The notes below the pieces were generated by a model. It did not search any database. It saw only the letters and a program-made list of their open reading frames with translations, and was not told where the DNA came from. Positions 1 through 8,183 of a DNA stretch of 64,000 nucleotides are shown here, in pieces. The stretch is from Parabacteroides sp. TM07-1AC (GTDB lineage Bacteria > Bacteroidota > Bacteroidia > Bacteroidales > Tannerellaceae), in the NCBI RefSeq assembly GCF_003480915.1, contig NZ_QUKD01000015.1:365-64364 (forward strand). The letters are read 5' to 3'. Position 1 is the stretch's first letter. The number at the start of each line of letters is the position of its first letter. Both the position numbers and the translations under genes were made by a program.

Positions 1-86
1 TCACGATATCCAATATTTATCGGAAATAAACTGTCGCTTCGTCACACCCTGTCACCTCCTGCATCAATCCCCCCTTGTGGCTGTCG

Positions 87-94
87 TATCTTTG
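87..94 (+). promoter_or_regulatory. -7 promoter box of the HU-related cassette
   Basis: TATCTTTG matches the Bacteroidota -7 consensus TAnnTTTG and lies 36 bases before the ATG at 131. No good -33 TTTG is seen at the expected distance, so only the -7 element is supported. Confidence 0.5.
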
Positions 95-130
95 ATATGT
101 AATTAATAATCAATTAAAAATAGCAAAGTT

Positions 131-580
131 ATGGCATTACAGTATCATTTGGTTCTTAGGAAGAACCTCAGTAAGGATGTAGAGGCAGGAAAGGAGAAAC
201 TCTACTATGCACAGACCCGAGCAACGGGGACATGTACCTTCGAAGAGTTATGCGCCCTGGTGGCACAGAGTTCCACGGCGTCGAGTGGCGATGTGAAGGT
301 GGTGATCGATCGTGTGATTGAGTTTCTTCTTCTGTTTCTGGCACGCGGTGAAGTGGTTCAGTGCGGCGAGTTCGGTACTTTCCAGTTGGTACAGACCAGT
401 TCGGGAAGTCCCACGACCGAAGATTTCTCTTCTGCCCTGTTGTATCGGGCACGTCTTCGATTTCGTCCCGGCGAGAAGTTGCGTAATCTGATACAGACGA
501 CTAAAGGCGAGCGTTTTAAATTGGAGGAAACAAAATCTTCCGGATCGGATAATGAGGACGACCGTCCTGTTATCGAGTAG
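131..580 (+). CDS. HU-related histone-like DNA-binding protein (HU_rel type)
   Basis: This 149-residue protein resembles the long HU-related proteins common in Bacteroidales, which carry a DNABII fold after a family-specific N-terminus (MALQYHLVLRKNLSKD) and end in a charged tail. The central part (about residues 40-120) has the HU layout: helices, then the strand GEVVQCGEFGTFQLV, then a basic arm segment (LLYRARLRFRPGEKLR). Ordinary HU is about 90 residues, so this is the extended form. In this order such genes usually sit just before a peptidoglycan hydrolase, as here. Its cellular role is not established; DNA binding is inferred from the fold. The acidic C-terminus (SGSDNEDDRPVIE) is typical. 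The start at 131 follows a -7 box at 87-94. Confidence 0.85.
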   Translation: MALQYHLVLRKNLSKDVEAGKEKLYYAQTRATGTCTFEELCALVAQSSTASSGDVKVVIDRVIEFLLLFLARGEVVQCGEFGTFQLVQTSSGSPTTEDFSSALLYRARLRFRPGEKLRNLIQTTKGERFKLEETKSSGSDNEDDRPVIE

Positions 581-596
581 TGACTCTTTGAAGAGC

Positions 597-1073
597 ATGC
601 GCATGGATAAGCAGTCATTTACCCGCAAGTACCTCCCCGCTGCACGGTTGGCGGGTGAGTTGTACGGACTGAATCCGGTGGTCATCCTGGCTCAGTCTGC
701 GATCGAAACCGGCTGGGGCGAGAGTGCCCTGGCTACCCTCTACAATAACTTTTTCGGACTGACGGGCTATGGTGTCACCAATGCTTACTGGCATGGCGGG
801 AAGACGGATCTGGATAAGCCAGACGGACTGCTGTTCCGCCGTTACGACAGTTTCGAAAACAGTTTTCTCGATTTTGCCCGTCTGATAGCGACAGTCTACA
901 AACAGGCGGCAGCCGTGAGCCATTATCCGGCGGCGTATGCCCGCGAGATTGCCTACAGCCGGTATATCAGTGAAGTAAACGGGGACAACCGGGAGGCCTA
1001 TTGCCGGATGCTGGAAAGCATTTCCCGCTCGTTGGTTCCCATAGTGTATAATCTAAATAATGAAAAGGTATGA
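597..1073 (+). CDS. Glucosaminidase-type peptidoglycan hydrolase
   Basis: The product (158 residues from ATG 597) has the FlgJ/LytG-like endo-beta-N-acetylglucosaminidase fold. The segment AQSAIETGWGES carries the probable catalytic Glu, followed by NNFFGLTG, the usual helix after the active site. It would cleave the glycan strand of peptidoglycan. An upstream ATG at 552 would overlap the HU-related gene by 29 bases and add residues with no family character. ATG 597 or 603 lies just after the HU-related stop (580) and gives the usual domain start. No signal peptide is visible, so export would need another route or a partner; the 29-residue peptide encoded next, overlapping by ATGA, is a candidate. 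Amidase or glucosaminidase genes after HU_rel genes are a recurrent Bacteroidales arrangement. Confidence 0.8.
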   Translation: MRMDKQSFTRKYLPAARLAGELYGLNPVVILAQSAIETGWGESALATLYNNFFGLTGYGVTNAYWHGGKTDLDKPDGLLFRRYDSFENSFLDFARLIATVYKQAAAVSHYPAAYAREIAYSRYISEVNGDNREAYCRMLESISRSLVPIVYNLNNEKV

Positions 1074-1159
1074 GCGAAAAAGAAAACAACAACAAGGTGA
1101 GGACGATCCTCCAGTTTATCATGGATTTGTTGGGTTTCCTGTTAGGACGAAAGAAGTAG
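1070..1159 (+). CDS. 29-residue coupled small peptide
   Basis: ATG at 1070 overlaps the TGA of the glucosaminidase gene (ATGA), a sign of translational coupling. The peptide begins MSEKENNNKVRT, continues ILQFIMDLLGFLL as a hydrophobic or amphipathic helix, and ends GRKK: polar head, membrane-seeking helix, basic tail. Bacteroidales genomes often encode very short proteins (the 'smalltalk' type) at this position after HU_rel and a peptidoglycan hydrolase; sequence identity to that family is not claimed. A holin-like or membrane-anchoring role for the hydrolase is speculation. A different 68-residue frame (1060-1266) runs into the palindromic repeat and is not convincing. Confidence 0.6.
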   Translation: MSEKENNNKVRTILQFIMDLLGFLLGRKK

Positions 1160-1167
1160 TGTCGTCG

Positions 1168-1224
1168 GTAGGGGCGGTTCGCGAACCGCCCTTACAGCAA
1201 AGGGCGGGCAAATCCCGCCCCTAC
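1168..1224. repeat. REP-like double-hairpin intergenic repeat
   Basis: Two GC-rich palindromes stand side by side in AT-rich DNA. The first is centred on GGGCGGTTCGCGAACCGCCC; the second is GGGCGGG-CAAAT-CCCGCCC. The unit begins GTAGGGGCGG and ends CCGCCCCTAC, so the ends are also inverted repeats. A diverged single-hairpin relative lies at 61715-61740. This is the layout of a dispersed extragenic palindrome. It may also act as a terminator for the cassette. Confidence 0.7.
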
Positions 1225-1289
1225 AGGCGTTGCCACAATGAAACAGGCCGTTTCCATATCATTTAACATGAATGTTTGGAGTTTTTATG

Positions 1290-1297
1290 TATATTTG
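1290..1297 (+). promoter_or_regulatory. -7 promoter box of the GH2 gene
   Basis: TATATTTG fits TAnnTTTG and precedes the ATG at 1361 by 63 bases. No -33 TTTG is found at the usual spacing. Confidence 0.4.
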
Positions 1298-1360
1298 CCT
1301 GTCTTTCTTTCAGAAAGAATTAAATCATACAGAAAATACAAATCAAGTAGACTCTCATAA

Positions 1361-4300
1361 ATGAAAAAATGTAATGAACAGCAAGCAGTTTCCCGTACCC
1401 TCACTCTTTGTGGCGCAATGGTAGCCTCATTGTTTCTCTGGGGATGCAGCGGAGCAGGTGCAACAGACGAATCATTCGAACGGTCGGATTATTATACCCG
1501 TGGCATTGGCCAGTATCCCGGTAACCCGAAGGAGGATTTTTCACCCGAACTGGCTCCGGACCGTACTAACTACAGGAATATTGCCCTCCGGCGTTCGGCG
1601 TTCAACTCATCCAGTCACGATTATAACCTGACGGCACAGTTGGCGACAGACGGTATCGTGACCGATCAGCAACCTCAGTATCTGATCCTTTCTTCCCCGT
1701 CGGGCGAAGCTCCGCGGCGTGAGCGTGAATGGATGATCGACGAGGGACCGTACTCACGGAACACCTTTGAAGGAGCGGATACCTGGTTTCAGTTCTCGTT
1801 GAATAATTACAGCAAATCAGCCGATGCGCTGAAATTGACAGGAACTCTTATTTATGATGACCAGTTGGCGAAAGCCGGCTACGAGATTATCTGTCAGGGT
1901 TCCAACGACGGACAGAACTGGACGGAAGTAGGTAAACTGAGTGGCAAAGACCTGCCGGGCGATGCCGTACGTTATCGCGTGCCGGTTACCGACCCGAACA
2001 AACAGACCGAACAGATATCCATGCCGGTCCGCAAACTGAATGAAACTATCTCATTCGATAAAGAAGCGAACTATTCCAATTACCGGGTTTTGTTGAAGAT
2101 GCCGGGTGCCTATAGTTGGGTATTCATGGCTGTCGACTTTTATAATAAAGGCGGTCTGGTGGAAATGAAACCTTCCCAGTTCTTCAACAGTGCCTGGATG
2201 AGTGCTACGACAGGCGAAGAGTGGCTGTATGTGGATCTGGGCAGCCGTTCCGAATTTGATAAGGTGATCCTGCATTGGATCAATAAAGCCGTAAAAGGTA
2301 AAGTACAGGTTTCTGATGATGCCAAACAGTGGACGGATGTAGCCGAACTGCCCGGCGGTGAGAGCCTGAAAGATGAAATAGCGTTGGGCGGCAGCAAGAA
2401 AGGGCGTTACGTACGTATCCTGATGCAACAGCCTGCCAACGACAGCCGTTATATCCTGAGTGAGCTGGAAGTGATGGGTAAGGGCGGATTGGTTCCCCAG
2501 CCTGTTGCCGAGCCTACCGCATCGAAAGGAAAGATCAACCTGTCCGGCGGAAACTGGCAATTGCAGCGGGCTTCCGAAGTGACTGTCGCCGGTGAAAAGA
2601 TATCTACTCCTGACTTCAAGCCGGAAAACTGGATCGTTGCTACCGTGCCGGGTACTGTCCTGAGCAGTTACAAGAATATCGGGGCTATTGCCGATCCGAA
2701 CTATGCCGACAATCAGTCGATGATTTCGGAATCGTTCTTCAACTCCGACTTCTGGTACCGCGATGAATTTACCGTGCCGGAAAATTTCAAGCAGGAACGT
2801 ATCTTCCTGAACTTCGACGGCATCAACTGGAAAGCGAACGTCTATGTGAACGGCAAAAAGGCAGGGCGTATCGAGGGTGCCTTTATGCGTGGCAAGTTCG
2901 ATGTGACGGATTTGGTCGTTCCGGGTAAGAACGTGGTGGCTGTAGAGATCATCAAAAACGAACATATCGGTGCCATCAAGGAAAAGAATGCACAGAGCAC
3001 GGACTTCAACGGAGGTATCCTGGGGGCTGACAATCCTACTTTCCATGCAACGATCGGCTGGGACTGGATCCCGACGATGCGCGGACGTAATATCGGTATC
3101 TGGAACGATGTGTTCCTGACGACTACCGGAAAAGTGACGGTAGCCGATCCGCTCGTGACTTCCGTATTGCCGTTGCCCGACACGACCTCTGCCACACTGA
3201 CGGCGGAAGTGATCGTGAAGAACCATGACGCGAATGCCGTAAAAGGTATGCTGGAAGGTAAGGTAGGCGATATCACATTCCAACAGCCGGTAGAACTGGC
3301 GGCCGGCGAGGAAAAGGCGGTAGTCTTCGATGCAAAGGATTTTGCCCAGCTGAAGATGGAGAATCCGCGTCTGTGGTGGCCGAAAGGTTACGGCGAGCCC
3401 AACCTGTATGATGCCAATTTCACATTCAAGATCGACGATAAGGTATCGGATGCGAAAGACTTCAAGGTCGGTATCCGCCAGATGACATTCAATGAAGATA
3501 ATCATATCCTGAGCATGTTCATCAACGGCCGTCGTTTCATCGGTCGCGGAGGAAACTGGGGATTCAGTGAATCCAACCTGAACTATCGTGCCCGCGAATA
3601 CGACATCGCCATCGCTTACCATGCCGATATGAACTTTACGATCATGCGTAACTGGGTCGGTATGATCGGCGACGAGGAACTGTATGAAGCATGCGACCGT
3701 CACGGTATCATGATCTGGCAGGACTTCTGGCTGGCGAACCCGTCTGACGGACCTGATCCGTATTATCCGGAAATGTTTATCGCCAATGCCGAAGATTATG
3801 TGAAACGTATCCGCAGTCATGCGTCTATCGGTATCTATTGCGGACGTAACGAAGGCTTCCCGCCCGAGCAGCTCGACAAGGCTTTACGCCGGATTGTCAA
3901 GGAAGAACACGGGGATATCCATTATATTTCCAGCTCTGCCGATGATGTGGTGAGTGGTCACGGTCCGTATCGTATGCTTCCGGCGAAGGAGTATTTCACG
4001 CTGAAAACCGGAAATGACAAGTTCCATAGCGAACGCGGTATGCCGAACGTACTGACCTATGAAAGTATGCTCCGTACCTTCTCTCCGGAGGGTATCTGGC
4101 CGCAGGACAACCAGTGGGGTATGCACGACTATACCCGCGAAGGTGCACAGGGTGCCACTTCTTTCAACGAGATCATTGCGAAAGGATACGGAGAACCGCA
4201 GAGTGCCAAAGAATTTTCCGAACTCGCCCAGTGGGTGAACTACGACGGTCACCGCAGCTTGTTCGAATCCAGAAGTCAGAACCGTAAAGGTCTGCTGATG

Positions 4301-4990
4301 TGGATGAGCCACTCTTGCTGGCCTTCCATGGTATGGCAGACATACGATTATTATTTCGAACCGACAGCTGCCTACTTCGCCATCAAGAAGGCTTCCGAAC
4401 CGCTGCATATCCAGTGGAATCCGGCTACCGACGAAGTGGAAGTGGTCAATTACAGTGCCGGTGCGCATAAAGGTCTGACGGCAAAAGTACAGGTGTTGAA
4501 TATGGATGCTTCCGTAGCCTGGGAAAAAGAGGTGACGATCGACAGCAACGAAGATACGACTAACAAATGTATTCAGCTGGAATTTCCGTCCAACCTGTCG
4601 AAGGTTCACTTTATCAAGATGGCTTTGACGGAGAATGGCAAGGTCGTTTCGGATAACTTCTATCACAGAAGCCTGGAAGAGAACAACTATCAGGAGTTGC
4701 GTACGCTTCCGGCAGTGGCTTTGAAGTCGGATGTATCTACTGCTAAAGATGCTGACGGCACATGGAACGGTACGGTAGTCATTGAGAATACAACTTCTAC
4801 TCCGGCTTTGATGATCCGTGTCAATGTAGTTGGCGAGAAAGACGGCGAGCAGTTCCTGCCGATGTTCTATTCCGATAATTACTTTGCCCTGCTTCCGGGA
4901 GAAAAGAAGGAAGTGAGCTTCCGTTGGAAAGACGAAGATACTCGCGGCAATGCGCCGAAGGTGGTTGTTTCGGGATATAATGTGAAGTAA
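1361..4990 (+). CDS. Lipoprotein glycoside hydrolase family 2 with discoidin-like domains
   Basis: This 1209-residue secreted enzyme has a lipoprotein signal ending LWGC (Cys29). The N-terminal third is discoidin (F5/8 type C)-like, clearest at about residues 267-375. A GH2 sugar-binding jelly roll follows at about 395-570 (WYRDEFTVPENF, FDGINWKANVYVNGK), then Ig-like strands and a TIM barrel at about 700-1000. GYCGRNEG-type context (IGIYCGRNEG) places the probable acid/base Glu at 831. A second conserved-looking Glu at 891 (FHSERGMPN) is a candidate nucleophile. The layout is closest to the exo-beta-glucosaminidase/beta-mannosidase side of GH2, but the substrate cannot be fixed from sequence. 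It stands alone, not in a SusC/SusD locus. Discoidin-like modules suggest attachment to a polymer. Confidence 0.85.
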   Translation: MKKCNEQQAVSRTLTLCGAMVASLFLWGCSGAGATDESFERSDYYTRGIGQYPGNPKEDFSPELAPDRTNYRNIALRRSAFNSSSHDYNLTAQLATDGIVTDQQPQYLILSSPSGEAPRREREWMIDEGPYSRNTFEGADTWFQFSLNNYSKSADALKLTGTLIYDDQLAKAGYEIICQGSNDGQNWTEVGKLSGKDLPGDAVRYRVPVTDPNKQTEQISMPVRKLNETISFDKEANYSNYRVLLKMPGAYSWVFMAVDFYNKGGLVEMKPSQFFNSAWMSATTGEEWLYVDLGSRSEFDKVILHWINKAVKGKVQVSDDAKQWTDVAELPGGESLKDEIALGGSKKGRYVRILMQQPANDSRYILSELEVMGKGGLVPQPVAEPTASKGKINLSGGNWQLQRASEVTVAGEKISTPDFKPENWIVATVPGTVLSSYKNIGAIADPNYADNQSMISESFFNSDFWYRDEFTVPENFKQERIFLNFDGINWKANVYVNGKKAGRIEGAFMRGKFDVTDLVVPGKNVVAVEIIKNEHIGAIKEKNAQSTDFNGGILGADNPTFHATIGWDWIPTMRGRNIGIWNDVFLTTTGKVTVADPLVTSVLPLPDTTSATLTAEVIVKNHDANAVKGMLEGKVGDITFQQPVELAAGEEKAVVFDAKDFAQLKMENPRLWWPKGYGEPNLYDANFTFKIDDKVSDAKDFKVGIRQMTFNEDNHILSMFINGRRFIGRGGNWGFSESNLNYRAREYDIAIAYHADMNFTIMRNWVGMIGDEELYEACDRHGIMIWQDFWLANPSDGPDPYYPEMFIANAEDYVKRIRSHASIGIYCGRNEGFPPEQLDKALRRIVKEEHGDIHYISSSADDVVSGHGPYRMLPAKEYFTLKTGNDKFHSERGMPNVLTYESMLRTFSPEGIWPQDNQWGMHDYTREGAQGATSFNEIIAKGYGEPQSAKEFSELAQWVNYDGHRSLFESRSQNRKGLLMWMSHSCWPSMVWQTYDYYFEPTAAYFAIKKASEPLHIQWNPATDEVEVVNYSAGAHKGLTAKVQVLNMDASVAWEKEVTIDSNEDTTNKCIQLEFPSNLSKVHFIKMALTENGKVVSDNFYHRSLEENNYQELRTLPAVALKSDVSTAKDADGTWNGTVVIENTTSTPALMIRVNVVGEKDGEQFLPMFYSDNYFALLPGEKKEVSFRWKDEDTRGNAPKVVVSGYNVK

Positions 4991-5010
4991 AGAAAACGAA
5001 CTGATACTAA

Positions 5011-5115
5011 ATGGCACGCAGATGACACAGATTAAACAGATGAACACAGATTATTTATTAATTTCAATTTATTAATCTGTGCTCATCTGTCCGATCTGTC
5101 TCATCTGCGTGCCAT
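5011..5115. repeat. Long imperfect inverted repeat between convergent genes
   Basis: The arms start ATGGCACGCAGATGA and end TCATCTGCGTGCCAT, with further paired stretches (CACAGATTA, AACAGATGA) toward the centre, giving arms of about 45 bases. Inside each arm the motif ACAGAT recurs. It lies between the convergent GH2 and M81 genes and may serve as a bidirectional terminator. The composition looks like a dispersed intergenic repeat. Confidence 0.7.
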
Positions 5116-5141
5116 ACTTTTGATTTATAATTGATATCTCT

Positions 5142-6710
5142 TTATCTGCCGTATAGGTGTTTTGCCGAAGGAACGAATATGACATTCAGTTCGGGGTCCG
5201 ACATATCCGGATCTAACGGGAACATCGGGCGGATGATATTCTTATACGGAAGTTTCTGGAAATCCTGATCCACTCCTCCGCGTGTCAGAGCCATCACCCA
5301 GTCCGCTTTCATATTGTACCATTGGTTGACCAGGTATCCCTGTTTTACCATGACGATATCCATTTCACGGGGATCTATTCCGGTACCCTCCAGGTTAGGC
5401 GTAGGGGAAGAGGTTCCTACAACTACATAAATGCTTCCTGTCTTGATAATGGCAATATTGTTGCGTCTTCTGTAAGGAGCATTGTCGTTTGTCTGCGTCT
5501 CATCCTGTGCAGGACTGACATATACGACCGTACCCGATAGTTTTACAGGCGGTTCGTAGGAGTTGTCCGTCATAGCGCCTACATATCCTTCAGCCTGACC
5601 TCCGACACCGGCTTTCCGTGCGGCTTCGACCATCTCGTCTCCCGGAATGGAACAATAAAGCAGGCTTTTGCCGTTGGACGACTGAAGTTCAGGACGTTTC
5701 AACACCCGTGCCAATGTCCATGTAACCTCACCTGATCCGCCACCGCCGGGATTGTCGCCCATGTCGCTGATAAAGAAGGGTTTCTTGTCACTGGCTATAG
5801 CCACGTCCAGACATTTTTCGAGCGAATATCCGGGAGCTTCCAGCATAAACTGGCGGCGTACATCCCAGAATTTCTGTGCCAGTTTCTTAGCTCCGGCTTC
5901 CACCTGTGCCTTGTCGTCGCCGTATACCATCACTACACCCTGATTGCGGCGGTCGTCTCCCCATACATAACCGATCCAGATACCGGCATCGATCACACCC
6001 GGCATGGCTTCCACTTCGGGTACCAGGGCATAGAGCGATTTGGCAGGTTCGGCACGCGTGCTCGACCATTCTCCGGAAACTAATACGGGAACAGCTACCC
6101 AGGCTTTATATGCCGGACGTCCTTTGCCGGAAGCCAGGCGGTCGAGCAGATTGACTACGCCACGGCGATGCGATTCGCGGGAATCGTCATGGGGAGCCTT
6201 GCGGTAGGTCGTGATCAGGTCCGAGTTGAGGGCTACCAGCCAGGAAGCATTGCCGTGGAGGTCCATCGTTGTCGTAACAAGGACATCGTTTCCGATAAGG
6301 CTGCGTACTTTTTCCATAAACTCGCCTTCCGGGTCGGCAACACCTTCCACGCTACAGGCTCCGTGATTGTAAAACCAGAAAGCATCGTAAGGCATGTTTG
6401 CCTTTATGATTTCGAGTGCTTCGTTGACAAAGGCTTCGTATGATTCACGTGTAACGGGACCTCTGCCACCGCCCCTGCCCATCAGGGAGGGAAGCCATGT
6501 CGCGGCTTGTCCCATAGCAGAATCCGGGCTCAGATAATCCGGCAAGGTAAGCGGTCTCCCGACCAGCGGTTGCCTGTTTGGCATAAATACACTGTTCTCG
6601 ATTTGTATACCGGCAATGCCGATACGTGGTTTTTTTTGCTGTGCAGCGGCATCGTTGGCAAATGACACTACGAACAGGCAAAGACTCAGGAAAAAGAAAA
6701 CTTTCTTCAT
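5142..6710 (-). CDS. M81 family metallopeptidase (MlrC-like)
   Basis: The 522-residue protein matches the M81/MlrC family, zinc enzymes named for microcystin-degrading MlrC but of unknown natural substrate in most bacteria. The N-terminal domain shows IGIAGIQIENSVF (Glu39), YNHGA (His116), the metal motif MDLHGNAS (Asp150, His152) and YRKAPHDDSRES (His174). The C-terminal domain has the glycine-rich DNPGGGGSGE. A cleavable signal peptide (MKKVFFFLSLCLFVVSFANDAAAQ) indicates export to the periplasm. An in-frame ATG at 6803 would add 31 residues before this signal peptide, so the start at 6710 is preferred. It ends convergently toward the GH2 gene, with the long inverted repeat between. Confidence 0.85.
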   Translation of the reverse strand: MKKVFFFLSLCLFVVSFANDAAAQQKKPRIGIAGIQIENSVFMPNRQPLVGRPLTLPDYLSPDSAMGQAATWLPSLMGRGGGRGPVTRESYEAFVNEALEIIKANMPYDAFWFYNHGACSVEGVADPEGEFMEKVRSLIGNDVLVTTTMDLHGNASWLVALNSDLITTYRKAPHDDSRESHRRGVVNLLDRLASGKGRPAYKAWVAVPVLVSGEWSSTRAEPAKSLYALVPEVEAMPGVIDAGIWIGYVWGDDRRNQGVVMVYGDDKAQVEAGAKKLAQKFWDVRRQFMLEAPGYSLEKCLDVAIASDKKPFFISDMGDNPGGGGSGEVTWTLARVLKRPELQSSNGKSLLYCSIPGDEMVEAARKAGVGGQAEGYVGAMTDNSYEPPVKLSGTVVYVSPAQDETQTNDNAPYRRRNNIAIIKTGSIYVVVGTSSPTPNLEGTGIDPREMDIVMVKQGYLVNQWYNMKADWVMALTRGGVDQDFQKLPYKNIIRPMFPLDPDMSDPELNVIFVPSAKHLYGR

Positions 6711-6856
6711 GGTGCGTTTATATTTAAATAGTATGACAAAATACAAGATATGTGTTTTTACTGAAAACTGGCTTAAACTTAGTGGAAATATATGAGAAAC
6801 CACTCAATGTCGGGTGTAAATTATTACCTTGAAGGTTCGAATGCGAATATAACTCC

Positions 6857-6887
6857 TTTGATAATCGGATTACAAATAATACCTTTG
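6857..6887 (+). promoter_or_regulatory. Promoter of aroB
   Basis: TTTG at 6857-6860 and TACCTTTG at 6880-6887 are separated by exactly 19 bases. This is the Bacteroidota housekeeping promoter form. The ATG lies 26 bases further on. Confidence 0.8.
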
Positions 6888-6913
6888 TAACCAAGAAGCA
6901 AAAAGATAAAAAT

Positions 6914-7978
6914 ATGGCTGATCAAAAAGTAGTGATTAGTAAGGATCTGAAAGCCGACTTGCAGGAGTTCCTTACTTCATTGAATTACGATAAATTGTTT
7001 GTTCTTACCGATACGAATACACAGGAAAAGTGTTATCCGCTGGTGCAGGATGTACCGGCATTAAAGGATGCTCCGGTGATAACGGTCGATGCAGGTGATA
7101 CGCATAAAGGACTGGAAGCCTTGTCTGCTATCTGGATGCGTCTTTCCAATGAAGGAGCTTCCCGCAATTCTCTGCTGGTAAACTTAGGAGGAGGAATGAT
7201 CACGGATATGGGCGGTTTTGCCGGGGCGACATTCAAACGCGGGCTGAAGACGGTCAATATCCCGACAACGCTGATGGCTTCAGTGGATGCTGCCGTAGGC
7301 GGAAAAACGGGTATCAACTTCAATGGCCTGAAGAACGAGATCGGTTCTTTTTATCCGCCCGAATGTGTGTTTATCGACTGTGAGTTCCTGCGTACGCTGG
7401 ACCGTGACAACCTTTTGTCCGGTTATGCGGAGATGATCAAACATGCACTGATCAGTTCGATGGATACCTATGCGACGGTGATGCTGTTCGATCTCGACCA
7501 GAAGATGGATTATGCTTTCCTGAATAAGATGGTGGCGCAGTCTGTTGCCGTGAAGGAACGTATCGTGGCAGAAGACCCGAAAGAACATGGTATCCGTAAG
7601 GCATTGAACTTCGGACACACCATCGGGCATGCTTACGAAAGTCTTTCTTTTAAAAAGAACCGTCCGTTGTTGCACGGACATGCGGTAGCTGCCGGTATCA
7701 TCAGTGAATTGTATCTTTCTCATAAGCTCTGCGGTTTTCCGTCAAGCAATCTGAGCCAGGTCATCCAATATATCAAAGAATATTATCCTCCTTTCATCTT
7801 CGATTGCAAAGATTACGAGACCTTGTACGAGCTGATGACTCATGACAAGAAGAATGAGGGGGGGATCATCAATTTTACCCTGCTTTCGAAAATCGGTGAA
7901 GTTCAGATAAATCAGCAGGTGACAAAGGAAAAAATACTGGAGTCATTAGATTTTTACCGCGAAAGTTTTGGCGTATAA
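6914..7978 (+). CDS. aroB: 3-dehydroquinate synthase
   Basis: The 354-residue cytosolic enzyme converts DAHP to 3-dehydroquinate, the second step of the shikimate pathway. NAD-binding and active-site motifs are all visible: NLGGGMITDMGGFAGATFKRG-type segment at about 90-110, PTTLMASVDAAVGGKTGINF from residue 117, YAEMIKHAL with zinc ligand Glu173, NFGHTIGHAYE and LLHGHAVAAG with the zinc histidines. Length is normal for the family. It is monocistronic: a full promoter lies just upstream, and the tRNA promoter begins inside its last codons. Confidence 0.97.
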   Translation: MADQKVVISKDLKADLQEFLTSLNYDKLFVLTDTNTQEKCYPLVQDVPALKDAPVITVDAGDTHKGLEALSAIWMRLSNEGASRNSLLVNLGGGMITDMGGFAGATFKRGLKTVNIPTTLMASVDAAVGGKTGINFNGLKNEIGSFYPPECVFIDCEFLRTLDRDNLLSGYAEMIKHALISSMDTYATVMLFDLDQKMDYAFLNKMVAQSVAVKERIVAEDPKEHGIRKALNFGHTIGHAYESLSFKKNRPLLHGHAVAAGIISELYLSHKLCGFPSSNLSQVIQYIKEYYPPFIFDCKDYETLYELMTHDKKNEGGIINFTLLSKIGEVQINQQVTKEKILESLDFYRESFGV

Positions 7979-7997
7979 AGGAAAAATCTTACCTTTG
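7967..7997 (+). promoter_or_regulatory. Promoter of tRNA-Pro
   Basis: TTTG at 7967-7970 and TACCTTTG at 7990-7997 are spaced by 19 bases. The -33 element lies inside the end of aroB. The tRNA begins 16 bases after the -7 box. Confidence 0.75.
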
Positions 7998-8013
7998 CAG
8001 CCGTAAAACAAAA

Positions 8014-8088
8014 CGGGGTGTAGCTCAGCCCGGTTAGAGTACGCGTCTGGGGGGCGTGTGGTCGGAAGTTCGAATCTTCTCACCCCGA
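8014..8088 (+). tRNA. tRNA-Pro (anticodon GGG)
   Basis: A full cloverleaf can be drawn. The acceptor CGGGGTG pairs with CACCCCG and the D stem GCTC with GAGT. The anticodon stem CGCGT/GCGTG carries loop CTGGGGG, giving anticodon GGG with G37. The T arm is GGAAG-TTCGAAT-CTTCT. The discriminator base is A at 8088, and the CCA end is not encoded. Confidence 0.93.
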
Positions 8089-8101
8089 CATTGCTGAGCA
8101 A

Positions 8102-8135
8102 AAGGAGTTAAACGATAAGTTTAGCTCCTTTTTTT
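8102..8135 (+). terminator. Intrinsic terminator of tRNA-Pro
   Basis: A 12-bp stem (AAGGAGTTAAAC with GTTTAGCTCCTT, one G-U pair) with loop GATAA is followed by a run of T. The T-run also supplies the -33 element of the next promoter. Confidence 0.85.
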
Positions 8136-8165
8136 GTGCCCGTTCCTTGAAAATACTTATCTTTG
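8133..8165 (+). promoter_or_regulatory. Promoter of the cytolysin-like lipoprotein gene
   Basis: TTTG at 8133-8136, the end of the terminator T-run, and TATCTTTG at 8158-8165 are spaced by 21 bases. The -7 box covers a TTG codon at 8163, which therefore cannot be the start; ATG 8184 can. Confidence 0.6.
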
Positions 8166-8183
8166 GGAAAATACGAGAGAGTT

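Noticed and set aside
552..596. Upstream start for the glucosaminidase
   Set aside because: It would overlap the HU-related gene by 29 bases and add residues without family character.
1060..1266. 68-codon frame after the glucosaminidase gene
   Set aside because: It runs through the GC-rich palindromic repeat and has odd composition; the overlapping 29-codon frame at 1070 ends before the repeat and has a protein-like layout.
2051..3820. 589-codon antisense frame inside the GH2 gene
   Set aside because: A by-product of codon bias in the strongly coding opposite strand; no family features. The same applies to minus frames at 3884-5047 and 52827-54134.
8163..8183. TTG start for the cytolysin-like lipoprotein
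   Set aside because: The TTG is part of the -7 box TATCTTTG, and the signal peptide begins at ATG 8184.
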